Assembly: GCA_011032825.1 (NCBI GenBank)
Contig: JAADJZ010000021.1
Coordinates: forward strand, 62,001-126,000
Direction of reading: 5' to 3'
Length of the DNA: 64,000 nt
Source: Massariosphaeria phaeospora
Lineage: Eukaryota; Ascomycota; Dothideomycetes; Pleosporales
Shown: positions 11,801 through 23,331 of the stretch, in pieces
How the letters are laid out: each line of letters opens with the position of its first letter
Numbering within the stretch: the first letter of the stretch is position 1
Notes under the pieces: generated by a model
The model's database searches: none
Seen by the model: only the letters and a program-made list of their open reading frames with translations
What the model was told of the DNA's origin: nothing
Position numbers and translations under genes: made by a program

Positions 11801-12246
11801 TCTTGGTGGGACTGTTATTGTACGTGAGCTACTCGTCGTTGATAACATGATAGGAACATGCGCTCCGGAAAAGCTGTTCCTTTGTGTCATCGGTGTGTAC
11901 TGCGCCTTTCCTTGGCTATGGATTTACTTCAGCTTTCTCATAAAGAGCCACAAATACTATAAGTCCTCAGAAGAAAACGGAAACAACGTTAGGTCTAAAT
12001 ATCAGTAGCGCTTAGTCTCTTGTAAAGTCACCGTTTCCTCTTTTACGGAGTCACACTTATCTCTTGTCTATACTTCCGCCCCCAGTTAATTATTCTCTTC
12101 GTGAACTATAATACTTTGTCTACCACCTGTTTTATCTAGATCCGTACTATCTTCAGTAATTTCTCGAAAACATCTCGGTCCCATCAATACATCGGCACTT
12201 TGGATAGTCGTCACGTATAGGGATCGCACTCACAGTCGGTTTGAAG
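8850..12246. other. Upstream region of the zinc-finger gene and intergenic DNA
   Basis: The first 700 bases are GC- and CT-rich on the plus strand and probably include unresolved 5' exons, UTR and promoter of the minus-strand zinc-finger gene. From about 10150 to 12246 composition is mixed and I see no family motif; open frames are short. The last part is presumably the promoter of the peroxidase gene. Confidence 0.45.
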
Positions 12247-13322
12247 ATGAAACCCACCATCACACTCGTCTTCCTTATTAGAGTCGCGGTCGCCGCTGTC
12301 GACTATGGAAACTGGCGTAAGTACTCCAAGCCTATGTGCGGTCAGGTGTCAGACTCTCTGGGTCTTACGAGTCCTCGAAGCCGTCTAGGCGTTTCAACGG
12401 TGTTGTTCAGAACTTTACGATTCAGACACGGTCTATGGTTCTAACCACAGTCTACTTGAACGCCCACTTGCTGACTACGCCACATCTCCAGATCCCCCAG
12501 TCGCAGGCGACGTGCGCTCGCCCTGTCCAGCCCTCAACTCTCTCGCCAACCACGGCATTCTTCCCCGCGACGGCAAGAACCTCACTGTACCCCTCCTTGT
12601 CGCGAGAATGAACGCAGCTCTCAACATCAGTAACGAGCTCGGCACTATTGTCGCTTCTGCCGCTCTTCTAACTTCCTCCAACCCTGCTAGTGGGACGCTC
12701 AATCTGGATGACCTCAAGAAGCACGGGTTCATAGAACACGACGGGTCACTGAGCCGCAGGGATACCGCACTCAACGGGGAGGAGCAGGATTTCTCTCCTG
12801 TTATCTTCGAAGAGTTTTTGGGCTACTTCAGTGGCGCGACAGATATCACTTTTGCACTTGCTGCTAAAGCGCGATGGTAACGATCAAATTTTCGGTTGGA
12901 GTATGTTCCTCTAACAGGCGACAGGGGGCGGATCCAGACAGAACGAGCTCGAAACCCCGAATTCACATACGGACCGGCGGCACGGTTCAATTCGTACGTT
13001 GAGTCGTCTATCTACCTCCAGCTTCTCAGGAAAGCAGAGACTGGCACTGTCCCGCTTGCATTCATCAAGATCTTTTTCAGTTAGTGACAGTCCTGCAAGT
13101 GTACACGTGGGCGTTGGATGCTAACTCAGTAATGTAGGCCAGGAGCGGCTCCCATATGATGAGGGCTGGCGTCCGGTCAATAACCAAAACGGCTTTACTC
13201 TCGCATCCGATATCTTGCAGCTTTCGTTGAACACACCGGAGGAGGGCCCAGAAGACGAAGTGCATGGTCTGGGGTTCCATGGTATAACGCTGCAGGATCT
13301 TTCTAGGGCGGACACTCTTTGA
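12247..13322 (+). CDS. Secreted heme-thiolate peroxidase (chloroperoxidase/peroxygenase family)
   Basis: Family members use hydrogen peroxide for halogenation or for oxygenation of organic substrates, usually outside the cell; the substrate here is unknown. Exons: 12247-12316, 12492-12876, 12925-13079, 13138-13322; all introns are GT-AG (175, 48 and 58 nt, the last with GCTAAC). Together they give 264 aa. Residues 1-18 form a hydrophobic signal peptide ending AVAA. Cys35 in [13 protein letters not shown] is the expected proximal heme ligand, and the joined exon 1/2 junction restores GNWHPP before it. EHD at 105-107 is the conserved Glu-His-Asp motif. Glu178 in SYVESSIYL after NPEFTYGP is the candidate acid-base residue. 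[13 protein letters not shown] at 202-214 is a family hallmark created by the exon 3/4 junction. About 260 aa is the usual short form. The start is the ATG giving a clean signal peptide; a TTG lies two codons upstream. Confidence 0.93.
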
Positions 13323-14289
13323 GTGCGGATCGGTTCGTCTCATTACTATGTATTATTTCCGGGTCTGGGTCATGTAGAATATGGGGGTAGCTTGCCAGCA
13401 GTGCGTATATGTGCATCCAGCCCCGTTGGAACCAATCGTAAGAAGGCTGTTGATCGTTCTCGTGATCGGCGTTTGATTTTCATCTCTTCTTCTACTCCGG
13501 CAAGATGCATAGATAAGACGGTCCTCACGTTCTTGTCAGGCGCATGCATCGAATCTATGCAGCAGATGTTTCTCCTAGGACAACCGGCAATACAGAGTAC
13601 ACTCCTCTTTATATTGGTATGTACGAATAGAGCAAATATCTCAACATACTACAAATTATACAAACATGCATAAGAAGCGCGCATATACTAGTCCAGATCG
13701 TTCACGAGGCAGGATATAATATAGCAAATACATATCATAAGCCCAAAGTATCTCACAACGATGTTTATATAGGGATTTTGATCAATCACACTATTACGAT
13801 CCAGTCAGCTCGAACATTTGGCACACAGACATACACTGGCATGCGCACCCACGGTACGCTCTTCCGGGCCCTACCTAGTACCCACTCCTTGCGCCTTCCG
13901 CACCACGAAAGCAAAGAGCCTTGAAGCCCTCCAAAGGTATACAGCAGTCCATCAATTGCGGAAAAGCCGAAGAAACGAGGATAGTCGCATGCATATATCT
14001 GTCGTGACGAGAAGTACCGCGCCAAGAGTTGCCCCGATCACGCAGTCTCCCAACCTTCCTAATTAGGCAGGTTTGCGAGCGGCCTTGCGCCAAGCCGTCG
14101 ATTGCGGTGGACGACACTTGCCTGCAAGAGCGAGCATCCAAGTGCGAGCGTCCAAGTGCGTGCGAGTGTCTAAGAAGTAAGCGCACTATAGAATACAATA
14201 CAAGATCTCGATTCTAGTTCTATACATGTAGGTTTTTTTCTTTGATAGTTTTAATGTGTTTTGGCAATTAATGTTTAGAAGTTTTTGCA
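13323..14289. other. Intergenic block between peroxidase gene and transposon block
   Basis: Normal-composition DNA, no supported gene. It contains a short three-unit repeat near 14127-14172 (units like GCGAGCATCCAAGT). Minus-strand frames near 13786-14198 contain a few hydrophobic stretches, but no motif allows a call. Confidence 0.45.
14127..14172. repeat. Short tandem repeat, about three 14-bp units
   Basis: GCGAGCATCCAAGT is followed directly by GCGAGCGTCCAAGT and a diverged third unit (GCGTGCGAGTGTCTAAG). It lies in intergenic DNA close to the start of the AT-rich block. Confidence 0.7.
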
Positions 14290-15812
14290 TAACGTAAAGC
14301 ACTACTAAGTAACTTAAACTACTAAGTAACTCAAAATTGCTTGGCACAACTAACTTATCTTAAAGAATATTAAATTAATTGCTATTAAACAAGAAACTTG
14401 CGTACGTCGTGCTAGCTTTAGATTTAAAAGCTTTTTTTGTATTTTTTTTAGTAAGTTTAAGCATTGTGCTTTGTATTACTATAGTTTTTACAGTACCGTA
14501 GAGCTAGTTGTGCTTTTTTTTAACTTTTTTTACTACGCGCTTTTTTTAATAGCTAAAGCGCTGTATACGCTTTAGCAGCTACTTGCGCTAATTTGTTACT
14601 ATACTCTATTGTACTACTTATTTGAATTTTCTTTCGTTTTTGTAATTTTCTTTTTGTTGCTTTTTCAATAGTTTTTTTTAAAGCTAGAGATTTAATTGCG
14701 CATTAGCTTAACTTAATAAACTATCTAGTAGAACTTTTTAACAAGCTAATTAACTCTATTTTTTAAAAATAATAGAGAGAAACTAAGCTTAGTAGTAATA
14801 AACTTTAATTGCGATTCAAATTTAAGCGTATTGCTTAGAGTTTTTAACTACTACAGCGTTTTTAATGCAAAAAGTAGTAGCGAAGTACATAGTCGTACTT
14901 TAAAAGAATTAAAAACTACTTGCGCGTTAATAGAAACTAGATTTAAAGCTTTAAAAGCTTTTTTGTAGTTCTTTGCTATAAACACTTTAAAAAACGCGTT
15001 TCTAAAGGCTAGCAGAAAGCTTTCTTTGTTAATATAGAAAACGCGCTAGCGCGCTAAGTTTCAAACGCGTTGAGAGTACTTTAACTTTAGCAGCAAAAAG
15101 CAAACTACATCTAGTAGCTAGAGAATATAGAATAAATAAACTAGCATGCAAAGCGTAAAAAATTTGTTTTTAAAGCAATAGTTTTTAAAATTCTAAAATT
15201 AGTAGCTCTTATAGCTATCTAGAATAAGCAGCTAATACTTCTCTACTTAACGCGCTTTTGTATGCGCGTTAAAATGCTTTAACTATTTAAAACTAAAAGC
15301 GTTGTTTGTCTAGCTGTTCTTAGAAACTAAAAGCTTTTAATTGCTAGGTATAAAGTTCTCTTTGTACTATGCTAAAATATAAACGCGCTTTTTGTAGATA
15401 ATAAATAGCGGAATTGCGTACTTTGCAGCGCAGATGCTCTAGATAACTATTACCTACTTCTAATTACCTAGCTAGATAAAATTAAGTTAAGTACGTTTTT
15501 AAAAGCCTATAACGATTTTTATAAACTTAATTACGCTTATTTAATAGCTAGTTTTGTTGAAGTTGTGCACGTTATTTTTGTAAATGCCGTACTAGGCTTT
15601 AGTATCTCTAACTAGCTTAAACTACGCGCTAATTACTTTAGAATCTTTCTATTATATTCTTTGCTAGTTCTTTGCTTAATTAAAAGCTATTTTAAGCTTG
15701 CCTAAACGCGTTACAAATCTTGTAGCTTATTTCTTGCCTACTAGCTTTTTACTTTACGTAGCTACTAGTTTATCTTTTATATTTTCTACTTTAGACAGCT
15801 AAAGTGCAAATT

Positions 15813-16312
15813 TGTTATTAAGAGTTTCTCTTACCAAAGGTAATTACGATTGAACTCGAAGATTCTGCCTAAGAAATTGTTCTATGTTCAGAAAGCTTAA
15901 TAACAACAAAAAAACAATTTTAATTCTATTTTAAATAGAATAACAAAGTAACAATCTGTTGCCTATAGATCTAATCTATGTATAAAATGTACTTAAAAAA
16001 GTTAACTACAAAGAATTTAAATTGTAAAAGAAATTCTGCTAATTTATATAGTTCTATAATTCTTTGCTAAAAGCGTTCTACTTAGTTTGCTTAGTGTGCT
16101 TAGTACTAAGCATGCCGATTTCGCTAAGCAGCCGTTGCTTAGTTTGCTTAGTACTAAAACTACTAAGCGTGCTAAGCACGTTACGTAATTTTTGCTTACT
16201 TAACTTTGCTTTGCGCATTGTTGTACTTCTGTTTTGCGTACTAGCAAGCTTTGACAACTTTCTTACGTCGTTGCTTAGTTTACAATACCTAGTATTGTTT
16301 TTGTTTGTAACA
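15813..16312 (-). repeat. 3' LTR of Gypsy 1a
   Basis: 500 bp, same length as and highly similar to 22406-22905. One part (16080-16190) is built of repeated CTTAGT/CTAAGC words in both orientations, which look like duplicated U3 regulatory words; the same region varies in copy number in the solo LTR at 48332. Confidence 0.9.
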
Positions 16313-19300
16313 TTATTTCTTTCTTTAAGAATATTGTTTTAATAGCTGCTTTGCTGTGCTGTGCTAGTTTTTTTTGTGCTTTGCATCAAAAGTGCTTTTT
16401 CGTATAAAAGTAAGTTAACTCTAATTCTTGTTGTGTTGTAGCTTTTTTTTGTATTCTTTTAAGTTTTTAAGTCTAACTATGCCTAAAGTTGCAAAATCAA
16501 CTAGTTGCTATTACAATCGTTTTGCTTGTTTTTGTGCGATAAACTACTTTGTTGCAAAGCCGTGCCGTCGCTGTTTGTTAAAAAGCTTAAAATGTTTTCT
16601 TTTGCTTAAAAGAACTTGTGTTGATTGTATATTGTTAGGTTTTAAGTATTTTTTTTTTCTGTTTAAAAAAGAGTTTGCTGCTATTGCTAAGAAGCAATGA
16701 GTTTTGCGTTAAAAGCTTTGCGCTATAGAGCGTTGCAAGCTAGATTTTTAAAATCAACTTAATGCTGCTACAAATAAAAAGAAGAAGTTGTTTGCTTAAA
16801 AACTTGCATTAATTAAAAAAATAAAAAATCTTAAGAGAGCGCAATTAGGCGCGTTTTTTGATTTTAAGAGTATAGTTTCTACTAATAGTCCTGTACTACC
16901 GCTATTCGAACTGCTTTTAGCTAATCTAGGCTAGTTACAAACTAACTCGTTTCTTTTCGCTTTTTTTTTTTTTTAATTTTTCTGCTTTTTTAGAGAACTT
17001 GGATTCTTTGCTTCTAGATTTTGCTAGTAATATTTCTGTACTAGTTTCTTGTAGTTCGTAAGATTCTATATTAGTTCCTATGTGTTCTAGCTTTTCGGCA
17101 ATTTTTGCTATTTAACTAAGTATTTCTACTAACGTTTAAACTTTTATAGATTCTTAACTTCTTCGACTTTGTACTCTTTATCTTTAAGTTTAATATTAGT
17201 TGCTACTTTAGCGTCTAGTAGTGCTAGTTTAAAAAGTAATTTGTAAAAAACTAGATGTATGCGCATGCTTGTAAGTAGCTGTAGTTTAAATAATACAAGT
17301 TCTTTAACTTTTAAGATTTTAAATAGTTTTACTTGGAAGTTGTTTAACTTGTTGCATAGTTGTTTAGTTTTTAAGTTTTTTTGTAAGAGAAAAACTTTAT
17401 TTCTCTCTTTAAAAGTTAGTTCTTTAAGCTTTTTCTTGTTTGCTAACTTAGCTGTTGTAAAGTTTCTTTAAGCAATTCGTTAGCTTAATTTGTTGTATAA
17501 TTTTTGCATTTTAGAAGCCTTGTTGTCTACTGCTAGCAAGATGCTTTTAATATTCTTTAGATTCTAATAAGCTACTAGCTTATATCTATAGTTTGCGTAG
17601 TATAGCAAGTGTTTTATTATTGTAGATCTCGTGCTATTGTATGCCAATTGTGCTGTTAGTAGAAGTTTAACCTAGTTGTTTTGCAGCTTGTTAGTGTACA
17701 TTCGTAGGTACTATTCTAGCGTTTAGTTTGTTCGTTCTATCTAGCTGTTTGTTTGCGAGTAAAAGCTAGTCGATAGCTTTTTTGCAACTTCTAACTAGGC
17801 TAAAAACGTATTTTAAAACTTTAATGTAAATAGTTTGTTTCTATTGGTAATAAACTGTTTTAGCAATTTGTAGTTAGCGACGAGTGCCTTTGTAACCTCG
17901 TAAACTATTTTTTCTACTATAATTAACTTTTCTGTTAGTACAAAATGTAATTTTTTAGTTAATTAATCTACGATTACCAAGATCGAGTCGCATAGCCGTG
18001 CTAATTTAGGTTTTAACAATTTTAAAAGCTTTACTATAAAATCTATTGTAACGCTAATCTATAAGCGTGCGAGTAGTTTTAGTAGTTAAAGTAATTCGTA
18101 GAGCTTGTGTCTTTTAGGTTTGTTCTTTAAACAATCTAAACAGTTGCTTACTACTTTTTAAACTATGTTTTGTACGTAGAGCATTAAGTACTCGTTCAAA
18201 ATTTGTTAAACTATTTTGTTAATTTTTAAGTGTCTATATGCTTGTAAAGCATGTAATTTTTAAATAAGCTATATAGCTTAAGTGTTGTTTGTAACTATCT
18301 ATCTTTGCTAGTCGTTTTTGCTTTATTTTTAGTGCATTTTTTTTTTAATGCTTGTAACTTTAGCTATTTTAGCTAATCGCAGTTAGTTGTATTTGAAAGT
18401 TTTATTTAAGTTCTGTTGTAATACTAAGTCGTGCGTAACTAGTTTGTTAGTTTCTATAAAATCTAATCTTCGACTAAGCGCGTTTGCAGCTCTATTGTTA
18501 GTTTCTTTGCAATAGTAAATCTTAATGTCGTAATCTACTATAAATTCAGCTTATTTAACTTGTTGTTAGTTTAATTTTTTAGTTGTAGTAAAGCTAGTAA
18601 GGTTTTAATAATCTAAGTACACTTGTACTTAATGCCTTGCTTCTTTTAGCTATGCTTTTTACTATTTAAAAGCGTTTATTATTGCTAATAGCTCTTTATT
18701 GTAAACGTTGTAGTTGAGTTCTACTCTTAAGAACTTTCTAGAATAGTAGAATACTAGTTTTTATTTCTTGTCGTTGCATTGCTGTAAGAGTATTGCTTCT
18801 AATTTGTAGTCTAAAGTATTAGTTTTTACTTAAGTTTCTTTTTTTAGGTCGTGCATCTATAGCATTAGTGCTGTAGTAAACTTTTTTTAAGTTCTTAAAA
18901 CGCCTATTCTTGTGCTTTTGTTTATTTAAACTTTTTATTTTTTTTAGTAACTTCTAAAAGCAGTGTCGTGGTCTTAGAGTAATTCTTAATAAACTTTTAA
19001 TAAAAGTTAGCAAATCTTAAAAAAAACTACACGTTTTTTACTATTTTAAGAGTTAGCTATTTTTGTATAGTTTAAATTTTCTTCGAGTCTATAGACATAC
19101 TTTCTTTTAAAATAATAAATCTTAGATAGCTAGTTTTTGTAACGTGAAATTTACATTTCTTTAAGTAAAGTAATAGTTAGTACTGCTTTATCTTTTATAG
19201 CACTTTTTTAACATGCTTTTAATATTTTTTAAGCGTTTTTTTAGAGTATATTAATACGTCGTTTAAGTACGCTATAACAAAAATGTCTAAGTATTTGTAT

Positions 19301-22300
19301 AGTACTTTGTTAATTAGAGCCTAAAACGTAGCTAAGGCATTAGTTAATTTAAATAGCATAACCTAGTACTTATAAAGTCTATATCGAGTTTTGAAAGCTA
19401 TTAACTATTCGTGCTCTTTTGCAATTTTAATGCGATAGTATCCGTCTCGTACGTTAAGTTTCGTAATTTATTTTACTTTTTAAAGTTAATCTATAAGCTT
19501 CTAAATAAGTAGTAGTAAGTATTAGTTTTTTTGTGTAACGTTGTTAAGCTGTCGATAGTCTACGCATAGTTTCAATTCTCTATTTTTCTTTAGTACGAAC
19601 AATATTAGCGAAGCTATCAAGCTTTTGCTTAGTTGTATATATTCTTGTTAAATATTCTTTTAAATGTATTTTTTTAATTCTTTTTGCTAGTCGTAAGTTA
19701 GAGGATACATTAGTTCTAGTCGCAGTTTTGTTTCTTTTTTAAAGATAATCTTGTAATTTTATTCTTAGTAGTCTGCTAAGTTGTGCTCTTTGTTTTCTTT
19801 AAAAAAGCTTCTAAACTCTATTTAATATTTAGTAAAAAAGTTTTTAAACTTTTATTTTTATTTTTTTAAGAAGTTAAATTGCGGTTTGCTTGTTTTTAAA
19901 AGCGCGACTTGTTGTATTTATATAACTTTTATTTGCTAAAAGTTTTTCTTACAGATTCTCGCAATTTTGTAAAGTAAAATTAAACTAATTCTTTTGTTCT
20001 TAAGTAAGCTTTGAATTGTTAAACTATTTTGTAATACTACAGCAACTTTCTTTCTAGGCTTTTAGCTAAGTATTGTTTCGTTTTTTTAATTAATGTCAAA
20101 GTTGTGTTTTTGTAGCTAGTCGTACCTAATATACATGTTAGAACTTTTAAAGTTTATAATATTAATACACTATTAGTGCCTAATACTCGCAACTTCTAAC
20201 TTAACTTTTTAAGTTTCTAAGTTGATTAAACTGTTTCTATATTTTAGTAGTTGTCCGTTAGCTAACACTGTTTGTATTAGTTAATTCTTAACTTAGTAAA
20301 GTATTTTGTTTCTTTTTACTTATCTTAAAGAGACTAATGTTTAGGCAGCTTTGCTATTAAGTAGTGCAGTAAGCTTTTAGCTTGCAACTTTCGCTTTTAC
20401 TTTTATGTAATTCTATTTTAGTTGCGTTTTTTGTACGCTTTGTACGGTTGTGCTAAAGGCACTTATACTATTCTAACTATAGGTCTAGTAGCTCGCTAGT
20501 TTTTTGCTAAAAAAGCCTTTAAGGCTTGTTTTTTTAGAATGTTTTATTATTCGTAGTAGTTGCATTTGCTAGCGAAGCATTTCTAAAGCTTTAAAAACTT
20601 GTTGTAGTTTTAGTTTTTAAAATTCTATCTCGTTGCATTTTTTTATAGCTTATAAATAGTGCATTTTATAGTGCAAAAAAGCTATTGTGCTGCTTAGCAC
20701 GTATCGTAGTTTTTTATACATAATTTGTTGTTGCATTTTAAATAGTTTTTGTTTTTTAAACTTATAAGCTACTATTCTGTAATATGCTTGCAAAACTAGT
20801 GTGTTTAACATTTCTTGTTATAACACTGCGCTTATTTGCGGCTACTACTGTAGTTTTTAAACTAATTGTCGTAGTTGTGTACGTAGCATTTTGTTACTAT
20901 ACATTCGCTATTTTTAAGCAAAACGTGTAATAGTAATTTTAGCTGTTGCTAAGCGAGAATTTTATTGTTTGCGTAGTATACACAGTTCCTTTTGTTGCAC
21001 TAATGCTAAAGTAAGTTTTTGTAATTTTTTTAATCTGCGAACTATATTTTTTTTTTATTAGCTTTTGTTGTGCTATTGCTGCGTTTGCAACTTTTTATTT
21101 TTGCAGTTCTTTAATTTAAAGCGTATAAAACTTATTCTCGCAATACTAAGCAATGTAAGTTTTTTAGTTGCACATTTAGCATTTGTAGTTTTATAGCTGT
21201 CCGTTAATTTTTTAAACTTGTAAAGTTAATAGTTTTTTGTTGTTTTAGTTTGTTAAGTTTGTAACGTCTTTAAAACTTTCTATTTAAATCTAATTGTTTT
21301 TTGATTTTTCAAAGTTTTTTGAGTATAGTGTAGCTACTTGCTATAGTTAAACTATAGCAATAGTAGTAGCTTAGGCGCTTGCTACTTTTTATTGTGTTTC
21401 TAAGTAGTTTCTACGAAAGTGTTTGTTTTTGCTGCATTAAAAACACACTTTATTGTTGTAACATCTTTAGCGTTCTTTTTTTAACAATTTGTTTTTAGAG
21501 TTTTGCTTTGTTAAAGTAGCGTTTTTTTTGTTAAACTACTTTTGTAGTAGTTTGTTGTTTTAAACTCGTTCAACGCTGTTAATGTTTATTAGGTTATAGT
21601 AATAAGTTTTTTTAATCGTAGCTACTAAGCGTATGTATAGTTTAATAGTAAACTTACGTTTTTGCTATTGTTGCTATAGTTAGTTGTTAATTTGTACTAC
21701 AATTTTAATTAGTTCTTTAAGTTCTTTAAGTTTTTTGTCTTAACTAATTTTATTTTTTACATATTTTTTTAGTTCTGCGTAGTAGAACTTGCATAAGCTT
21801 TATTTTTCTACGTTATCTACTTTAGCTTAAATTTTTTTAAACTTAATTGTATATTCGCTCGCAGATTTTTTCTGTCGTAGTAGTTTGAGTTTGTTTATTA
21901 CTTATTGTGTTTTGTCTACTTTCTTGTAGATCGTATAAAGCTTTTTTTTAAACAATTTTTAGTTTTTAAAAATGCGTTGCGTGTTTTGCTTTATTTTTTG
22001 CTTGCTATTACTTTTAACATAGTTGTTTGCGTGTAGCTAAAACTATTCTGCTGCGTTATCTTTTATGTGCATTTTAGCTACAAAGATTTTGTTTTGTTTT
22101 GTAAAAAAGCTTGTTGCATAGTAACAGCAGTAGAAGTTAATATTTGTAAAGAATAATCGTAGTGTTTTTTTTTTTTCGCTATATTTCTTTAGAAACAGTG
22201 CTTTCGCAGCACTACTAGTTCTTTAACTTTTTAAAATTGCTACTATTTCTAATAGTTTGCTAATCTGCTCGCTTATTTGTTTTATCTAGTTAGCTTGCTT

Positions 22301-22405
22301 TGCTAGTACTATTACTGCGGTGCGTGCTAGTGCTTTAGCGCTGCTACTACTTAAGCTTGCTAAAGTTGTTATATTGTTTTAGTTTTAAACTTAGAGTAGT
22401 TAACG

Positions 22406-22905
22406 TGTTATTAGAAGTTTCTTTTACTAAAGGTAATTACGATCGAACTCGAAGATTCCGCCTAAGAAATTATTCTATATTCAAAAAGCTTGATAACAAC
22501 AAAAAAACAATCTTAATTTTATTTTAAATAGAATAACAAAGTAACAATTTGTTGCCTTTAGATCTAATCTATGTATAAAATGTACTTAAAAGAGTTAACT
22601 ACAAAGAATCTAAATTGTAAAGAAAATCTTGCTAATCTATATAGTTCTATAATTCTTTGCTAAAAGCGTTCTACTTAATTTGCTTAGTGTGCTTAGTACT
22701 AAGCATACTAATTTTGCTAAGCAGCCGTTGCTTAATTTGCTTAGTGCCAAGACTACTAAGCGTGCTAAGCACGTTACGTAATTTTTGCTTACTTAACTTT
22801 AACTTGCGTATCGTTGTACTTTTGTCTTGCGCACTAGCAAGCTCTAACAACTTTTCTACGTCGTTGCTTAGTTTACGATACCTAGTATTATCTTTGTTTG
22901 TAACA
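22406..22905 (-). repeat. 5' LTR of Gypsy 1a
   Basis: Begins TGTTATTA, ends TTTGTAACA, and is followed at once by the AAATT target duplication. It contains short open frames (22657-22983 plus, 22671-22943 minus) that come from the repeated CTTAGT words and are not genes. Confidence 0.9.
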
Positions 22906-23041
22906 AAATTCTCGCAAATCAAAGTTAAGAATATATTAAACAATTGTTTGCTCTTTAGTAGTAGTAAGCTTTTAGCTATTTAGAGTACAATTGCGTTGTG
23001 CAGCAATTTCTTTAACGCGTTAACAAAAAGTTTAAAAAAGT

Positions 23042-23240
23042 ACGTTAAAAGCAGCAGCAACGGCGTTAGCGCTTTAAAACTAATTAAATTAAAGAGCTTG
23101 TAGAGCAAAAGTAACTTTTCTCTTTTGTTAATTAAATTGCACGTTATTTGATTAAGGCATCGTAGATCAAAAGTATAGTAAGTATTGCCAAGAGATTTTC
23201 GGTTACTTGGTAATATTAGCTACTTGGTAATTGTTTACGT
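23042..23240. repeat. First unit of a tandem duplication of the family 2 right end (about 200 bp)
   Basis: The last 199 bp of copy 2d (from ACGTTAAAAGCAGC to the tip) recur immediately after as 23243-23331 continued at 25592-25703. The second unit is split by transposon copy B. The junction TTTACGTTACGTTAAAAG shows TACGTTA microhomology. Confidence 0.75.
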
Positions 23241-23331
23241 TACGTTAAAAGTAGCAACAGCAGCGTTAGCGCTTTAAAACTATTTAAATCAAAAAGCTTG
23301 TAGAGCAAAAGTAATTTCTTTTTTATTATTA

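Larger units (their letters stand above)
15813..22905 (-). mobile_element. Gypsy-type LTR retrotransposon 1a, complete 7,093 bp, RIP-mutated
   Basis: Two 500-bp direct repeats, 15813-16312 and 22406-22905, begin TGTTATTA and end TTTGTAACA (TG..CA). Identical 5-bp target duplications AAATT flank them (15808-15812, 22906-22910). Internal orientation is minus: relics of the reverse transcriptase can be read near 19000-19700 on the minus strand by comparison with copy 1b, where the CVDY motif and a YLDN-type active site remain. All frames are broken by stops. The element sits inside pogo-like copy 2d, so it arrived later than that copy. Confidence 0.9.
14292..23240 (-). mobile_element. Pogo/Fot1-like DNA transposon, family 2 copy 2d, split by a Gypsy element
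   Basis: The left tip ACGTAAAG begins after TA (14290-14291) and the right tip ends ..TTTACGT before TA (23241-23242). Once the Gypsy insertion (15813-22905 plus one AAATT) is removed, the element is 1,851 bp, matching the 1,849 bp of copy 2b. Transposase reads on the minus strand and is full of stops. Words such as CTACTAAGTAACT recur twice inside the left end, and a TTACCAAGTAGC-type word inside the right end; the two agree if C-to-T/G-to-A change is assumed. Confidence 0.82.

Noticed and set aside
16064..16342. 92-codon Leu/Cys-rich frame (and its twin at 22657)
   Set aside because: Lies in the LTRs of Gypsy 1a and arises from repeated CTTAGT words.
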